This document shows positions 12,225 to 23,559 of a DNA stretch of 64,000 nt, in pieces. The stretch is from Monodelphis domestica (lineage: Eukaryota; Chordata; Mammalia; Didelphimorphia; Didelphidae): NCBI RefSeq assembly GCF_027887165.1, contig NC_077231.1, positions 193,614,334 through 193,678,333 on the forward strand. The letters run 5' to 3'. The first letter of the stretch is position 1. Each line of letters opens with the position of its first letter. The translations under genes were made by a program, and so were the position numbers. The notes beneath the pieces were generated by a model. It saw only the letters and a list, made by a program, of their open reading frames with translations. It was not told the origin of the DNA and did no database searches.

Positions 12225-12350
12225 CTACTGGAGGTCTTCAAACAAAGCCTAGCTGGCCACTAGCTACAAGATAGGATTTATTTGTCAGTTATGGTTTGGC
12301 CAAGATTTTCACTGAAATTTCCAACACAGATTCCATGATTCTGTCTTTGG
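12225..12350 (+). repeat. CR1/L3-like 3' fragment
   Basis: 'tggaggtcttcaaacaaagc' to 'gattccatgattctg' matches the end of CR1/L3-type LINEs in order. It is short and diverged. Confidence 0.4.
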
Positions 12351-12399
12351 GCATTGATCCCAGAAGACTGTCATTAGAACTATAGTATAAGGCTCTAAC

Positions 12400-13040
12400 T
12401 ATTTAAAGTGCTATGGTAATGAGGCAGACGGAAATTTCAAAGAAAAAGCATACATACACAAATGTATCGGAGGAAAGACATTCAAAGAAAGATTTTTAAC
12501 TTCTATTTATTTCATCCCTAGGGAAAAGGTAGGGGGAGAATATAATTTTAAAGCAAATTATAGTCCCTAGTTAAATGCCTCTGGACTATCAGTCAAATGC
12601 ATTATTAATATTCTTGGGCATTGAAATTCACATGGCAGAAGCAAATTGTAAAAATGATAGAGAAACTTTACACTTTCACTGATATTATTTAGTGGAGATA
12701 GTTTTCTGCAAGCCTGGGCTTTATAGAATAGCATCAGATTGCTTTGCATTGTTTCTCTGCTATGGAAAAAAAAAAGAAAAAGAAACCCTTTTTAAAATTT
12801 TTCAAAATAGGTGATTCAGAGAGTTCCTTTAAAACAGATAGGAAAAAAATGGATTAAATATCTTCTGTTATATTTCATTTTTAGATCTTTTTAATAGGTA
12901 TAGCTAATCCAGCCCCTTGGTATAAATTTGTTTTTTTTAAAGTATTTTCACTTGGAATGCTTTCAGTTTCATGGGTTTTCTGTCAAGAAAATTCTATATT
13001 TAAAAACTTTATTTTAGGATCAACACACAATTGTTGAAAT
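12400..13040. other. unassigned
   Basis: No gene or repeat recognised. Confidence 0.35.
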
Positions 13041-13049
13041 TATTTATTC

Positions 13050-13199
13050 AATTTCATCCAACAAGTATTTTTGTGATTGTCTGTTATGGAACTGCTCTGT
13101 GCTAACAAGGTCCAGGGGATACAAAGACAATAACAAAACATTCCCTGCCTTTCAGGAGCTTATGTTCTCCTAAGAAGGGGGTAAAGGGAAGTTGCAAGT
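13050..13199 (+). repeat. family A fragment, cut by ERV
   Basis: 'gctctgtgctaacaagg' and 'ctttcaggagcttatgttct' match the family A start. The match stops exactly where the ERV 5' LTR begins, so the ERV probably inserted into this repeat. Confidence 0.55.
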
Positions 13200-13920
13200 T
13201 GTAAGGATGATATTAGAAAATAAGTACTGTTTTATTAGTTTAGGGATAAAAAGTAAAGTGGCTGCTTGAGAAAAGAACTGGAGTTTGAAGCAGAGCTGAC
13301 AGAGCATGTTAATTTCAGATGTGACAGCTATAGACATTTTTCCATGTCAATTCTCTCTCTGGAAGTTGGCAGAGACACACATTCAGAGACTCTCTCAGGG
13401 CTGGAGGAGGTAACATCTTTGCCTCTTTCTCTTTCTGAGGGAAAGATCTGAAGGAGCTCAGTGTTTTTCTTTCCCAACTTAGGAAACACTATTGAATATC
13501 TATTGTGGTTTTTATAGTTCGTTTAACTCTGAGAAGACCAAAGAAAAACCTAACTTGATTCTTGTTGAGACTCAACCAGCTAGCCTTTGCTATTTTATCA
13601 TTTGAAGGCAAAGTTAAGATTTATAAGGATAATAGTGGTTGTTTTTATTTAAATAGTATAAATCTGGGTTAGTCAGATCAGGGAGGATTAATGTAGCCTA
13701 TGAAACACAGGAGAAGAGGTTCCTTGCAGAACCTGGGAGATTATTTGGATGGATTTAGAATCCCTTAGAATTAGAAACTCTTTATTTATCCTTCTCTATT
13801 TCAATAAATATTTTAGGTTTATAATAAGAATCTCTTTAGTGTCCTTGAGCCTGGCTCTGAAGGGAAGTTCACATTTGAGCTTCACTTCATCACTGAGGAT
13901 ACTTTTGCTTACCTCTATCA
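13200..13920 (+). mobile_element. ERV 5' LTR
   Basis: It begins TGTAAGGAT and matches 18330-19095 along its whole length with modest divergence and a few indels. An AATAAA poly(A) signal lies at about 13803. The right end is placed at 'cctctatca' because the two LTRs stop matching there; it could extend slightly further. The 3' LTR has an extra short repeat near 18500 and an extra 'gtgttaagactcaaagtc' segment near 18708. Confidence 0.88.
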
Positions 13921-14243
13921 AAAGTATCTGAACAGTTTGAAACTGATTGGTGAGTTAAAAAGTTTTGAACCTATAGTGGAACTGTTTTTCCATCTAAATG
14001 TTTTATTTTTTATAACTCACCAAATTTTATTTTTAAAGTTTGGTGAGCTAAATAGGACAAAGAACCTAACTGTCTGATTTTAAGGGTCCAATTGTCAATT
14101 TAGGCAACCTTTATCACAGCAGGGAGTCTGTGGAAGCCGCTAGAGCTGAACTCTAGGTGGATACAAAATCCATCTCCCACTCAACTTGATACAAAGAATC
14201 TGTACTCTCAGAAAACCTGGTGAATTAGCTACATAAAATACCC
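13921..14243 (+). promoter_or_regulatory. ERV 5' leader with inverted repeats
   Basis: This is the region between LTR and gag. It should hold the primer-binding site, splice donor and packaging signal. 'ttggtgagttaaaaa' (13947-13961) is complementary to the segment ending 'aactcaccaa' (about 14008-14023), which in turn pairs with 'tttggtgagcta' (14039-14050). 'tggtgagctaaataggac' (from 14041) resembles a lysine-tRNA primer site in about 11 of 18 positions, too few to assign. Confidence 0.5.
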
Positions 14244-15563
14244 ATGGGATTTTCTCCATTAGATATGACTTCTCTTACTTTCACTATTGTACCAGAATTT
14301 ATACAAAATGTAATTGCCTATGACTTTTTAATGCCATTACTCTCATTGACTCTTCTACAACTAATCTCTTATGTCCCTGTGCTACTATTATTTATCATGT
14401 GCTTTTACATGATGATCAAATCTTTGGCAGTTGTGTTTAAACATTTAAAAGTAAGCATCAAGCAAGCTACTACAAAGAGTGATCTAATGTTAAAAGTGAA
14501 CTATCTAGAGACTAAACTAGATAGAATGCAAACTCTATATGAGAAATTACTTAAGGCTAAAGGGACAATGGAAGAAACTAAAGAATATGAAGCAACTAAA
14601 TTAGAGAATGCAACTAAATCAGATAATCCAACTAAATTAGAAATGGAAACAGAAGCATTAGAAAGCAAACCAGCTCATATGTTTCCTCTATGGGAAGTAC
14701 CCATAGTGTCCCCAGAGTGTGGTATAGTGAATCTCATGTGCCACAAAAAGTTTATACAGGCTGATATAGACAGTTCTAAGAAAAATACTCCATCATATGA
14801 AGAAGAACCCATGGGTGTTGTAAAGCAGTTCAAGCATTTAGTTAAGCCTTACAGTCCTTCTTATGTGGACTTTGACATACTTATGAATGAATTATTAACA
14901 AAAAAGGAGAAACAGCAGATTATATAGGACACTAAAAATAACCTCCTAATTGCTGATTGGCCAACTCTGGATCCTGCTTGGGACTATAACTCTTTTGCGG
15001 GGTAGAGAGACTTAACTACAGCCAAGGAGGCAATAATTGAAACTATGAGGCAAAATTCCAGGTGCCCAGGAACCTGGTCTAAATTTGAGTGCCTAAAGCA
15101 GGAAGTGGGAGCAACTCCCTCCACTTTCCTTGATAGGATTATTAACTGTGCAGAAAAATGGATTGGGTTGAATACTTCAACAGATGAGAATGTAAATCAC
15201 ATTTGCAGGCAGTTTGTGAAAAATGCATGCCCTGTGGTCCGAAATTATTGTCGGAGTAACTGTCCAAATTGCTTTGACATGGGTCTTGATGAAATTCGGA
15301 GGACTGCTAACTATGTTTTCCAAGATGATTAAGATAGGCAATCAGAAGAGAAAAACAATATAATTGATAACTTAACCAAAGAAATCAGAGAGATTAAACA
15401 AAAACTGAAATCCAGTGAAGTTCAGGAAAAAACAATAGCTGCACTAAGAACTTATAGACAACCCAGAAATAATTACAAGCCCAGACAATACAGACAAACC
15501 CCAAGATGTTTTCTTTGTAACAGACCTGGTCATCTCATGAGACAGTGCAGATTTAGGGGATAG
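14244..15563 (+). pseudogene. ERV gag (gammaretrovirus-like), broken by stops
   Basis: One frame runs from ATG 14244 to TAG 15561, interrupted only by in-frame stops at 14925, 15003 and 15330. The first 227 codons start MGF, then show a strongly hydrophobic segment (residues about 31-65), then a charged, helix-prone region and a capsid-like part containing PLWEVP. The major homology region ('QEVGATPSTFLDR') is at about 15098-15139. A single nucleocapsid zinc knuckle, CX2CX4HX4C, lies at 15507-15548. One knuckle, plus a TAG at the gag end followed by the same frame, fits class I (gammaretrovirus-like) ERVs. The hydrophobic start is unusual for matrix. It cannot give a full protein as it stands. 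Confidence 0.85.
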
Positions 15564-16220
15564 TTCTTTTGACAAAGCTTTAGGGGAAACCTAGGCAATA
15601 GATTTAATCACTTGAATGGATTCAGGCAAAATGAATATAGAAATTATGGGTTTAATAATGGATTTAATAATGCATTCCAGTATGGGAGGCCAAACTACCC
15701 AAATTATTTTGATACTGGATGCTACCATAATTCACAACAAGTGCCAGACCTGAATACCATGCAAGAATATATCAAAGCAGGTGCTTGTCCAAAATATTCC
15801 CAAGTAGCTAGTGGGAATCCCCCAAAACTTGATATGCAAAAAGGTGTAACTTCATTATAAAGGTGTGCCAAGGTCTGGGCAGTTAAAAATATAGTATATG
15901 GAGAGAATGGACTAGGAAGTATGGGCAATGGAATGAAAATGACAAAGATTTTAAAAACATGGGAAATTAGTGCAGGAGAAATCAATGAAGAATTAAAGAA
16001 TGAGGAACAGGAACAAGTGTTGAGTTTTCCTGATCCTAGTGTGTTAGCTACTGTGATACCTGTCCCTTCTCCAGAAAATAGCACAGAACCCCATGTAACC
16101 CTAAAAATAGGAGTTTATGATTGTCTCTTGATACAGGTGTTGCCAAATCTGTGTTGCAGAAATCCCCTGAAGTGAGCAAAGCAGTAGGTTACATGGAAGT
16201 TGTAGGTGTGATAGGTATCT
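15564..16220 (+). pseudogene. ERV post-gag linker and protease start
   Basis: The gag frame continues after TAG 15561 (further stops at 15570 and 15858). It encodes a segment rich in Asn, Gly, Phe and Tyr (15612-15720), then an acidic region (to about 16060), then 'PHVTLKIG' just before the protease core. The active-site DTG is at 16130-16138, one frame off, so a small indel lies just upstream. The frame reaches a stop at about 16223. The rest of protease and all of pol are missing or unrecognisable. Confidence 0.75.
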
Positions 16221-16223
16221 ATT

Positions 16224-16618
16224 AGATTATACCCTCCATATGATAAAACCAGGGTATTTGGTTTACATAAAAAAAACTTTAAGTATTAAGTGTGTTAGAG
16301 AAAGAATCATGACTGCATTGCTCACATGTTGAAAAAGCAGCAGCATCAAAAGAAAAGATTACTTCAGATAACATGGCTACAGTCAAAAAGATTTCAAAAG
16401 AACAAATTATTCAAGAAGACAAAGAATAAAATGAAGACAGAGATCAAGATCAAGACAAAGGAGAAGACAACATAGAAGAAACACAGATGACAGTAAGGAC
16501 AATTGAACTGTAACAAAGACATTGCAGAAAAATCAACACAGAGAAGAGGAACACAGGCTGATTATGGACATGAACTGTAAGATTTTTGCGCCATTCTAAC
16601 ACTACACACTTTCACTAT
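16224..16618 (+). other. ERV internal remnant, unassigned
   Basis: This lies between the protease start and an inserted LTR. It has short Lys/Glu/Asp-rich frames but no reverse transcriptase, integrase or envelope motif that I can see. It is probably what is left after a large internal deletion. Confidence 0.45.
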
Positions 16619-17346
16619 TGTAAAGGATAATTTTAGAGTTGTGACCTAAATTATATTAATTATTGGTCACCATGGATATCCCAAATAATAAAATAAAAAT
16701 ACCCAAGTCAGTCTGAAATTTTATGGTGATTTAATTAATATAGTGGAAAGAAATTAAGAAGAAGGGAAAAGGAAAAGGTGTAGGACTTTCTCCTGCCTGG
16801 CTTATACCAGGTGGGAAGATTAGGGGATCTAGAAAGTAAGGGTTCGAAGTGTGAAAGAGGAAGGAATCAGCCTGAACTCCAAAGGGCTCAGCCAAGTTGC
16901 CTGAACCTGAATTAGCTCAAGGGAAAACTCACCACCAAAACCCAGACAAATAGCTGCCACCACACCAAAATGCCAGAGCGCTTAGCACAGTCAGCCAGAG
17001 ACACCTCTCTGGGAAAAGAGACCAAAGAGAGCAAATGACTTGCCCTATATAGATGGTTTTACACCACTTTCCTGCATCTCATCTGTACCAATGTTAGCTT
17101 AGCTTGACTTAGGACAGCCCAGGGGTCTGTCTGCTATTTCTGCACATGTCTGCTGAAGGTCATTTTCTCAAATACTTAATCCTTGAGTATGGTGCAATTG
17201 TTAAACTAAGTAGGGTGGAGAAATGTAGAGTTACCAAGACTTGATTCTATTAAACCAAGTGTCTCCATTGTTACTAATCAGGAGATAGCTAAATCAGATC
17301 TTCTAAAGTACGGTCTGAGTAGGGTGGAGTAGTTTTAAAATTCACA
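16619..17346 (+). mobile_element. solo LTR, family LTR-A, copy 2, inside the ERV
   Basis: It starts TGTAAAGG and ends TTCACA, with a perfect 4-bp TSD, ctat, at 16615-16618 and 17347-17350. Internal blocks match the other LTR-A copies ('attattggtcaccatgg', 'ttactaatcaggagatagct'). The 4-bp duplication suits a gammaretrovirus-like integrase. It is younger than the ERV that carries it and unrelated to that ERV's own LTRs. Confidence 0.88.
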
Positions 17347-17350
17347 CTAT

Positions 17351-18329
17351 ACTTGCAAACAAACACTATATAGTAACAACACGTAGACAGAAGACAGTAG
17401 CAGAGTAGATAACTTTAAAAATTTAGTAAGTATTCACTACAAAATAACATACACATATAGGACACATTTCTCACAAACCGCAACATCATAACCAGGTGAT
17501 GAGTATCCATAGAAATAAATAAATACAGATAAATTACCTTGGGAAAATAATGATTGTATACATTAAAATAATAAGATCTTATCTCACAGGAAGACTTTAT
17601 GTGTTCCTTGGAGATAAAATCAAGAAAACATACATAACTTTCTAAAGAAAATCTTTAAGGTTTTCTTGGACTATCTTAAGGGGGGGGTTATTTTCCTCCT
17701 TCAATATATAAATGGTTTATACATAACATATAGAGAGCTATAGAAATTGTACAGATCTGTATATTTATGTATGTGTGTATATAGTTAAATTATCACAGTG
17801 TTGATGTTATTAGTATAGTAAGTAGATTTTGAGTTTTCATGTAGTTAGTTTTGGTTTTCTATATTAATGATAGGATGAGGTTTAACATAGTAAAAAGTTT
17901 CATTTGAATTGTTCAAATAGGATTTGTAAAATGAAATTTGCTTGAGTTTTACATAGTTATTATTTTAGGTAGACTTTAGTTTTTTGTAAAACATAAGTTA
18001 GTTTGTAACTGTATTTTATTGTTTCTAAAGTTTTTCAAAAGCTTACATTTTGTATTTATATTTTGAATTTCTGTTTTGTACGTGCATTTGTACAAATATG
18101 TTTTAATTGATTATTTGTTTTCATTGAAATTTTCTTTTCTTTCATTTATATCCCTAGTACAGGATAGCATAGATAAAGTGTAGCAATAAGAATAGGATAA
18201 GATAAACATAAGATTAAGACTATTTTTAGGAAATATAATAATAATGTTAGGTATAGCTTTAGAATTACATAGAATAGTGAGCATACTGGAGAGATTTTTC
18301 ATCTTTCCATATGCTCAAAGGGGGAATAT
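17351..18329 (+). other. ERV 3' internal region and polypurine tract
   Basis: Very AT-rich sequence with no recognised envelope frame. It ends in 'caaagggggaat' (about 18316-18327), directly before the 3' LTR; this is a convincing polypurine tract for plus-strand priming. Confidence 0.65.
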
Positions 18330-19095
18330 TGTAAGGATAATATTAGAAAATAAGTACTGTTTTATTAGTTTAGGATAAGAAGTAAAGTGACTGGCTTGAG
18401 AAAAGAACTGGAGTTTGAAGCAGAGCTGACAGAACATGTTAATTTCAGATGTGACCATTATAACCATTTTTCTATGTCAATTCTCTCTCTGGCAGTTGAG
18501 AGTTGGTCTCTGGAAGTTGATAGAGACACTCACTCTCTGAGATTCTCTCTCAGAGCTGGAGGAGGTAACATCTTTGCCTCTCTCTGTCTGAGGGAAAGAT
18601 CTGAAGGTGCTCAGTGTTTTCCTTTCCCAACATGGGAAACACTATTGAATATCTATTGTGGTTTTTATAGATTGTTTAACTCTAAGAAGACCCAAGAAAA
18701 ACCTGGTGTGTTAAGACTCAAAGTCCTAACTTGATTCTTGTTGAGACTCAACCAGCTAGCCTTTGCTATTTTATCATTTGAAGGCAAAGTTAAGATTTAT
18801 AAGGATATTAGTGGTAGTTTTTATTTATATAGTATAAATTTGAGTTAGTCAAATCAGGGAGGATTAGTGTAGCCTGTGAAACACAAGAGAAGCAGTTTCT
18901 TGCAGAACATGGGAGTTTATCTGGGTAGATTTAGAATCCCTTAAAATAGGAAACCCTTTATTTATCTTTATAGATTTCAATAAATATTTTATGCTTATAA
19001 TAAGAGTCTCTTTAACATCCTTGTGCCTGGCCCTGAAGGGAAGTTCACATTTGAGCTTCACTTCATCACTTAGGATACTTTTGATCACCTCTATA
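18330..19095 (+). mobile_element. ERV 3' LTR
   Basis: It begins TGTAAGGATAATATT just after the polypurine tract and matches the 5' LTR. It carries AATAAA at about 18980. No flanking duplication of the 'aagt' seen before the 5' LTR is present; an L1 tail abuts directly. Confidence 0.87.
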
Positions 19096-19740
19096 TATTA
19101 CCTCTAAATAAGGGGAAAGGGTCTATTTGTACAGAAATATTTCTTGAAGCTCTCTTTGTGGAAGCAAAGAATTGGAAATTGGGGGATTATCCATCAATAG
19201 AAGAATGGCGGAGCAAGCTGTGGTATATGATAGTTTGGGAATACTTTTGTGCTATAAGAAATGACAAGCAGGATGATTTCAGAAAAATCTGGAAAAACTA
19301 ACACAAGCTGATTCAAAGTGGAATAGAACCAGAAAAACACTATATGTAGTGACAGCAATACTTGATGAAAGTCTGTGAATGACCTAATTATTCTCAGAAA
19401 TGCAAAAATGTTCACTATCCGATGAAAAATGCTATCTGCCCTCTAAGAAAGAATTGATGGAGTCTGAATGTAGACTGAAACACACCATATTTTATTTTCT
19501 TCTTCCTCTTCTTTTTATTTGAGATTTCTTCCATAAAATATCTAATAAAGAAGAATATTTTACATTAGATATGTAAAATCTAAATAGGATCGCTTTCTAT
19601 CTCAGGGAGGCGGAGGATAGAGAAGGGGGAAAGTCAAAGAAAGGAGAGAATTTGTAACTCAAAACTTTTTTTAAAAAGTTTCTTGAGTTGTTTTTACATA
19701 TGAAAAGGAAAAATAAAACATGATTTCAAAAAAGAACATT
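19096..19740 (+). mobile_element. L1 3' end (older subfamily)
   Basis: This covers the end of ORF2 ('tatttcttgaagctctcttt', 'ggggattatccatcaataga') and the 3' UTR ('gatggagtctgaatgtagac', 'aatttgtaactcaaaac'), closing in an A-rich tail. It is diverged and full of stops. Confidence 0.75.
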
Positions 19741-20440
19741 TCAGTCAGAAAGATCCTAGAGAATTCTCCTTGTTGCACAAAGGAGTAGGCAAAGGTTGAT
19801 AAAACTTCAAGACCAGGATTCCTACCCCTACAACCTCAATGCCAAGCAAAAGACATATTATGGGTACTTCCAAGCACTGTATAAGCTTCTTTCCTATAGT
19901 GAGGAATCTGAGTTAAGCATGATTAAGTAGACCTCAAAAGATTTTCTGGTACTGTGGAAATTTTACTAGTGGTAAAAGTATAAGGATGAGAATGAGACAC
20001 TTGTGGCTACATTCACAAGAGATTCAAAATATTTGTTTGATTTTTATAGTGATTAATAAACTATGGTCCACTGAAAATTCACATTTTAAAGGAAAACCAT
20101 TAAAGTCCTTCTTTTGAGCTATCACTTCACTTCCTTGTTACAACGTGAGCTAAGCACCTTACTTAATTTAACAATTAGATAACTTCTTCAGGACCATGCT
20201 GGAAAACACAAGTTCAGGAAATAATTCCAACCAAATCTGAAAACTGCAATTGAAATAAGAAAAATATTAATCTATTTTGATAATTACTTAATAATAAATA
20301 AATAATATAAATAATTTCACTAATATTGAAAATCATTATTAAAACTGATCTTCTGGAGATGAAAGCTAGACTTCCTAATAGCTTCCCCCTAATTGACTGA
20401 ACTAATAAAAATTGAAACCTGAAGTCCGTATTTAAATATA
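19741..20440. other. unassigned
   Basis: No gene or repeat recognised. Confidence 0.35.
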
Positions 20441-20444
20441 TGGT

Positions 20445-20660
20445 CTTTCATGAAAAGCAATGTGGCCTAATAAGTAAAAGCCTGAAAGGTCCAGGTTCAA
20501 TTCCTACTTCTAATAACTTCCTGATGGGCTTACTGTAGGCAAATTAATTAATCTCTCAGTGGTCTAGCAATTTTATTTGCATCAATGGAATGAATATCTA
20601 CACCAAGAGTTCCTAGACTGATGAAATCAAAGGTTCAGACCAAAATCAAAATCATCTACA
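20445..20660 (+). repeat. tRNA-derived SINE, MIR/marsupial type
   Basis: 'aatgtggcctaataagtaaa', 'gtccaggttcaattcctact' and a tail 'tgatgaaatcaaaggttcag' are in the order of a marsupial SINE with A/B-box-like head. A related copy is at 62110-62365. Confidence 0.55.
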
Positions 20661-21297
20661 TGCTGATAGTATTCATTAACATAAGATCCTTGGGATTAAT
20701 TAAAATGCCAATTTGTTTGGTAGCATCATCAGAAAGAATTCTTAAGAATATTACCATATCTTTTGATTTCTTTTAGATTCAGTATAATACCACTTCTTGA
20801 GTCACTTAGAGTTTTAAGCTTCGCATTTTCACAAATGCAAGATGACCTCTGAGGAAAATGAAACATAACTGGAAAAATACTTTTTTTGTCATTTTTGAGT
20901 GATGAAACCTTTTACTCCTTCTCTTTTGATTTCCTGAGCATCACAGTTTTTTTAGCAGTGCTTGAAAGGGTATACAAAACTAGATTTTAAATGTGTGTCT
21001 AAAAACCATATTTCATACCACTGAATTAATTCATTTTAAAATCTACTCATTATTAAAAATTATACAAAGGTACACAATAAGTGTCCCTAATATAGGAGCT
21101 AACTAAAACATTAAGGTATTGGAAAATTGGGTGCTGTGATAGAGTTTCTTCCTTACAATAGTTTTTTTAAATATTTTTTCAATCTCTTTAAAAACATTTT
21201 TTAATATTTTTCTATGGTTAGATGATTCATTCTCTTTCTCTCTCCCCCTCTTCCCTCCACCCCTCTTGGAGCAGATAAGCAATTCAACTGGGTTATA
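20661..21297. other. unassigned
   Basis: No recognisable element until a microsatellite at 21298. Confidence 0.3.
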
Positions 21298-21353
21298 CAT
21301 GTGTGTGCGTGTATATATATACACATATATTATATATACATACATATATATAA
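21298..21353 (+). repeat. TG/TA microsatellite
   Basis: Alternating TG and TA dinucleotides with occasional C, about 56 bp. Confidence 0.85.
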
Positions 21354-21360
21354 TCATTGG

Positions 21361-21602
21361 GACAGTTATTTAGCCATGCCTAGAGTCAAGAAGTCTCATC
21401 TTTCTGAATTCAAATCTGGCCTTAGACACTTACTAGCTTTGTGACCCTGAGAAAATAATTTAGCCCTGTTTGCCTCAGTTTCCTCATTTGAAAAATGAGC
21501 TAGAAAAGAAAGGGGAAAACTACTTCAGCATCTTTGCAAGATAACCCTAAAGAGGATCACAAAGAGTTGGACAAAATTGAAAAATTACTGAACAACAAAT
21601 AG
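21361..21602 (+). repeat. marsupial tRNA-derived SINE
   Basis: 'gcctagagtcaagaagtctc', 'cctcagtttcctcatttg', 'aaagagttggacaaaattga' and a terminal 'gaacaacaaa' match the SINE at 7841 in order. Confidence 0.72.
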
Positions 21603-21609
21603 CTATTAT

Positions 21610-22070
21610 ACAACTAGAAGAATTAGAATTAGAATTTAAAAAAGTATGGGGACAGGAATTTACATATTTTGTTAAATTTCTAATACAGTTTTCTATTTTC
21701 CTCCTGCTTACATTATTAGTGGGTTAGGCAAATGGTGAAGTATTTGGGCTGTCTCCAGAGAAATAATCTGACCACATCTAATTTAAATATAGCCAAGATA
21801 CCAGATCATGACGCTATGCTGTTGTCCCAGCCCAGCAGGGAAGGAAAAAAACATAAAAATAGCATAAATGTCAGTATTACTCAAATTTAAAGGTACTAAA
21901 GCATCATATTAAGATGAACCCAGGCAGTTGATTAATTTAATTACAGATAAATACATTTGAAATGATAGCTCTAAAGTGATCTGAAAGAAAATATCTTCAA
22001 ATTTTCCTCCTCTCACTCTTCTCAACCCTTTTCTCTAGGAAGCATAAAATGAAGCACTGTACAAGTATGA
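21610..22070. other. unassigned
   Basis: No gene or family recognised. Confidence 0.35.
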
Positions 22071-22074
22071 ATCA

Positions 22075-23345
22075 TTAACATTTATATAAAAATTACCTAC
22101 TATGTGCCAAGAACTGTATTAAGTACAGAATGACTTTACCAAGAGAGAATGACTTTACCAAGCTCAAGTCCAAGGATCATGCTATGAGAAATTTGAAGGA
22201 GAGATCACTTTCACTCTTGTCTGGGGAAGAGAAGAGAATCAGAGAAAACTTCATGAAACATATCATTTACGTCTGATCTTAGAAGAATAAAGGAACTTAA
22301 ATAAATGAATGTCAGGATCTCAAAGGGAAAGGATGGCTTATTCCAGAGCATGGGGGATGGTAGGAGCTGTTAAATGTATTGGTTTTATGGTTGAATTGAA
22401 CTATTTAATTGGTGGTTGCCAGGGATTTAATTTCTAAATCCCAAAATTCATTACTCCAATAAATGAAATTTATGGTAGTTTATTTTACAATAGAGAGAAT
22501 ATATTAAGGAAGAAAAGGGGAGAGAGAGCGAGAGAAAGTTCCAGCTTCCTCTGAACCAGTTAGAAATTCTAAGGCACCAGTCAGGCGAAAGGAGTCTCAA
22601 GATGATGGGCCTTTCTATAAAGGGCAAGGAAAGAAGTCAGCCTTTATACTAACCACAGTGACCATCTAAAAGGAAAGCAGTCTGAGGTATCCTGCACTAG
22701 CTCCTCCAGGGTTCCAGTTCCACAGCCAAGGGTCTTCACTCCAAGTCTGAGTATCTGTCTTCCAGTTGCTCCTCAAGTGTTTGTCTTCCCTCCAGCTCCG
22801 AGTGACTGTTCTTCCACTCCAAGTCAGAGTGACTGTCATCTAGTCCAACTCTGAGTGATTGATCAATTTCTGTGTGTCTCTGTTTCCACTATTTAAAGAC
22901 CTTTTCTCTTGTGTCACCTCCCCTAAATTTTATGTTTACCAATCACAACAGGTGCTCCTCTCTAGGACTGCCCACTTTTTCACACGTGGGTCACATCTCT
23001 CATACATTGAAATGTATGAAATTGGTGTCCATATCTTTTTGTGGTTAGTTCACACCTTTTTTATAGTTAGTTCATACCTTTTTGTGGATAAAATGGGTAG
23101 ATCTACTTTAAGTACTGGGTTTACACTTTGGGGATTAAAATCTAAAAATAGACAGGGGATTACAATTTAATCTTCACAATAAAGAAAGACCTTAGTACCT
23201 TTATTGTTACAATCAGGGGAGAGCCAAATCCAATCTTCACAGAGCAAAGGCTGGGAAAAACTGAAGAGGAAAGACAATAGCTAGATATGGAGAAGAATCA
23301 GGTTGGATTAGAACATAGAATATGTAAAAGCGTGTAGTTTGAAAT
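22075..23345 (+). repeat. family A repeat split by an LTR
   Basis: The left part (22075-22367) has 'ctactatgtgccaagaactg' and 'attccagagcatgggggatg'. The right part (23242-23345) resumes with 'gagcaaaggctggg' and 'gtgtagtttgaaatgac'. LTR-A copy 3 sits between them. Confidence 0.6.
22368..23241 (+). mobile_element. solo LTR, family LTR-A, copy 3
   Basis: It starts TGTTAAATG and ends TTCACA with a perfect 4-bp TSD, gagc, at 22364-22367 and 23242-23245. It has a short GAGAGA tract at about 22520 and an AATAAA at about 23180. 'attgttacaatcagg' matches the same block in copies 1 and 2. Length is 874 bp. Confidence 0.88.
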
Positions 23346-23559
23346 GACTTGACTATCAAGGTAGAATTAGACCATGGATCTAAAAGAGTTACTGCTTTAT
23401 TCAACAGCAATGATGATCCACTAAAGACTTTTAAATTTGATTACAGCATTATCAGAACTATATATAGACAAGGTTATTCAAACAGCATGGAGAACAGATT
23501 GAAAAAAATTATACTCTGGAGCAAGAATACTAATGGGAAGGTGACTGCCATAATCTCAA

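Noticed and set aside
13921..14060. A named primer-binding site for the ERV
   Set aside because: The best candidate matches lysine-tRNA in only about 11 of 18 positions and is not directly after the LTR end, so I assign no tRNA.
16224..16560. ERV envelope remnant
   Set aside because: Only short Lys/Asp-rich frames; no envelope motif visible.
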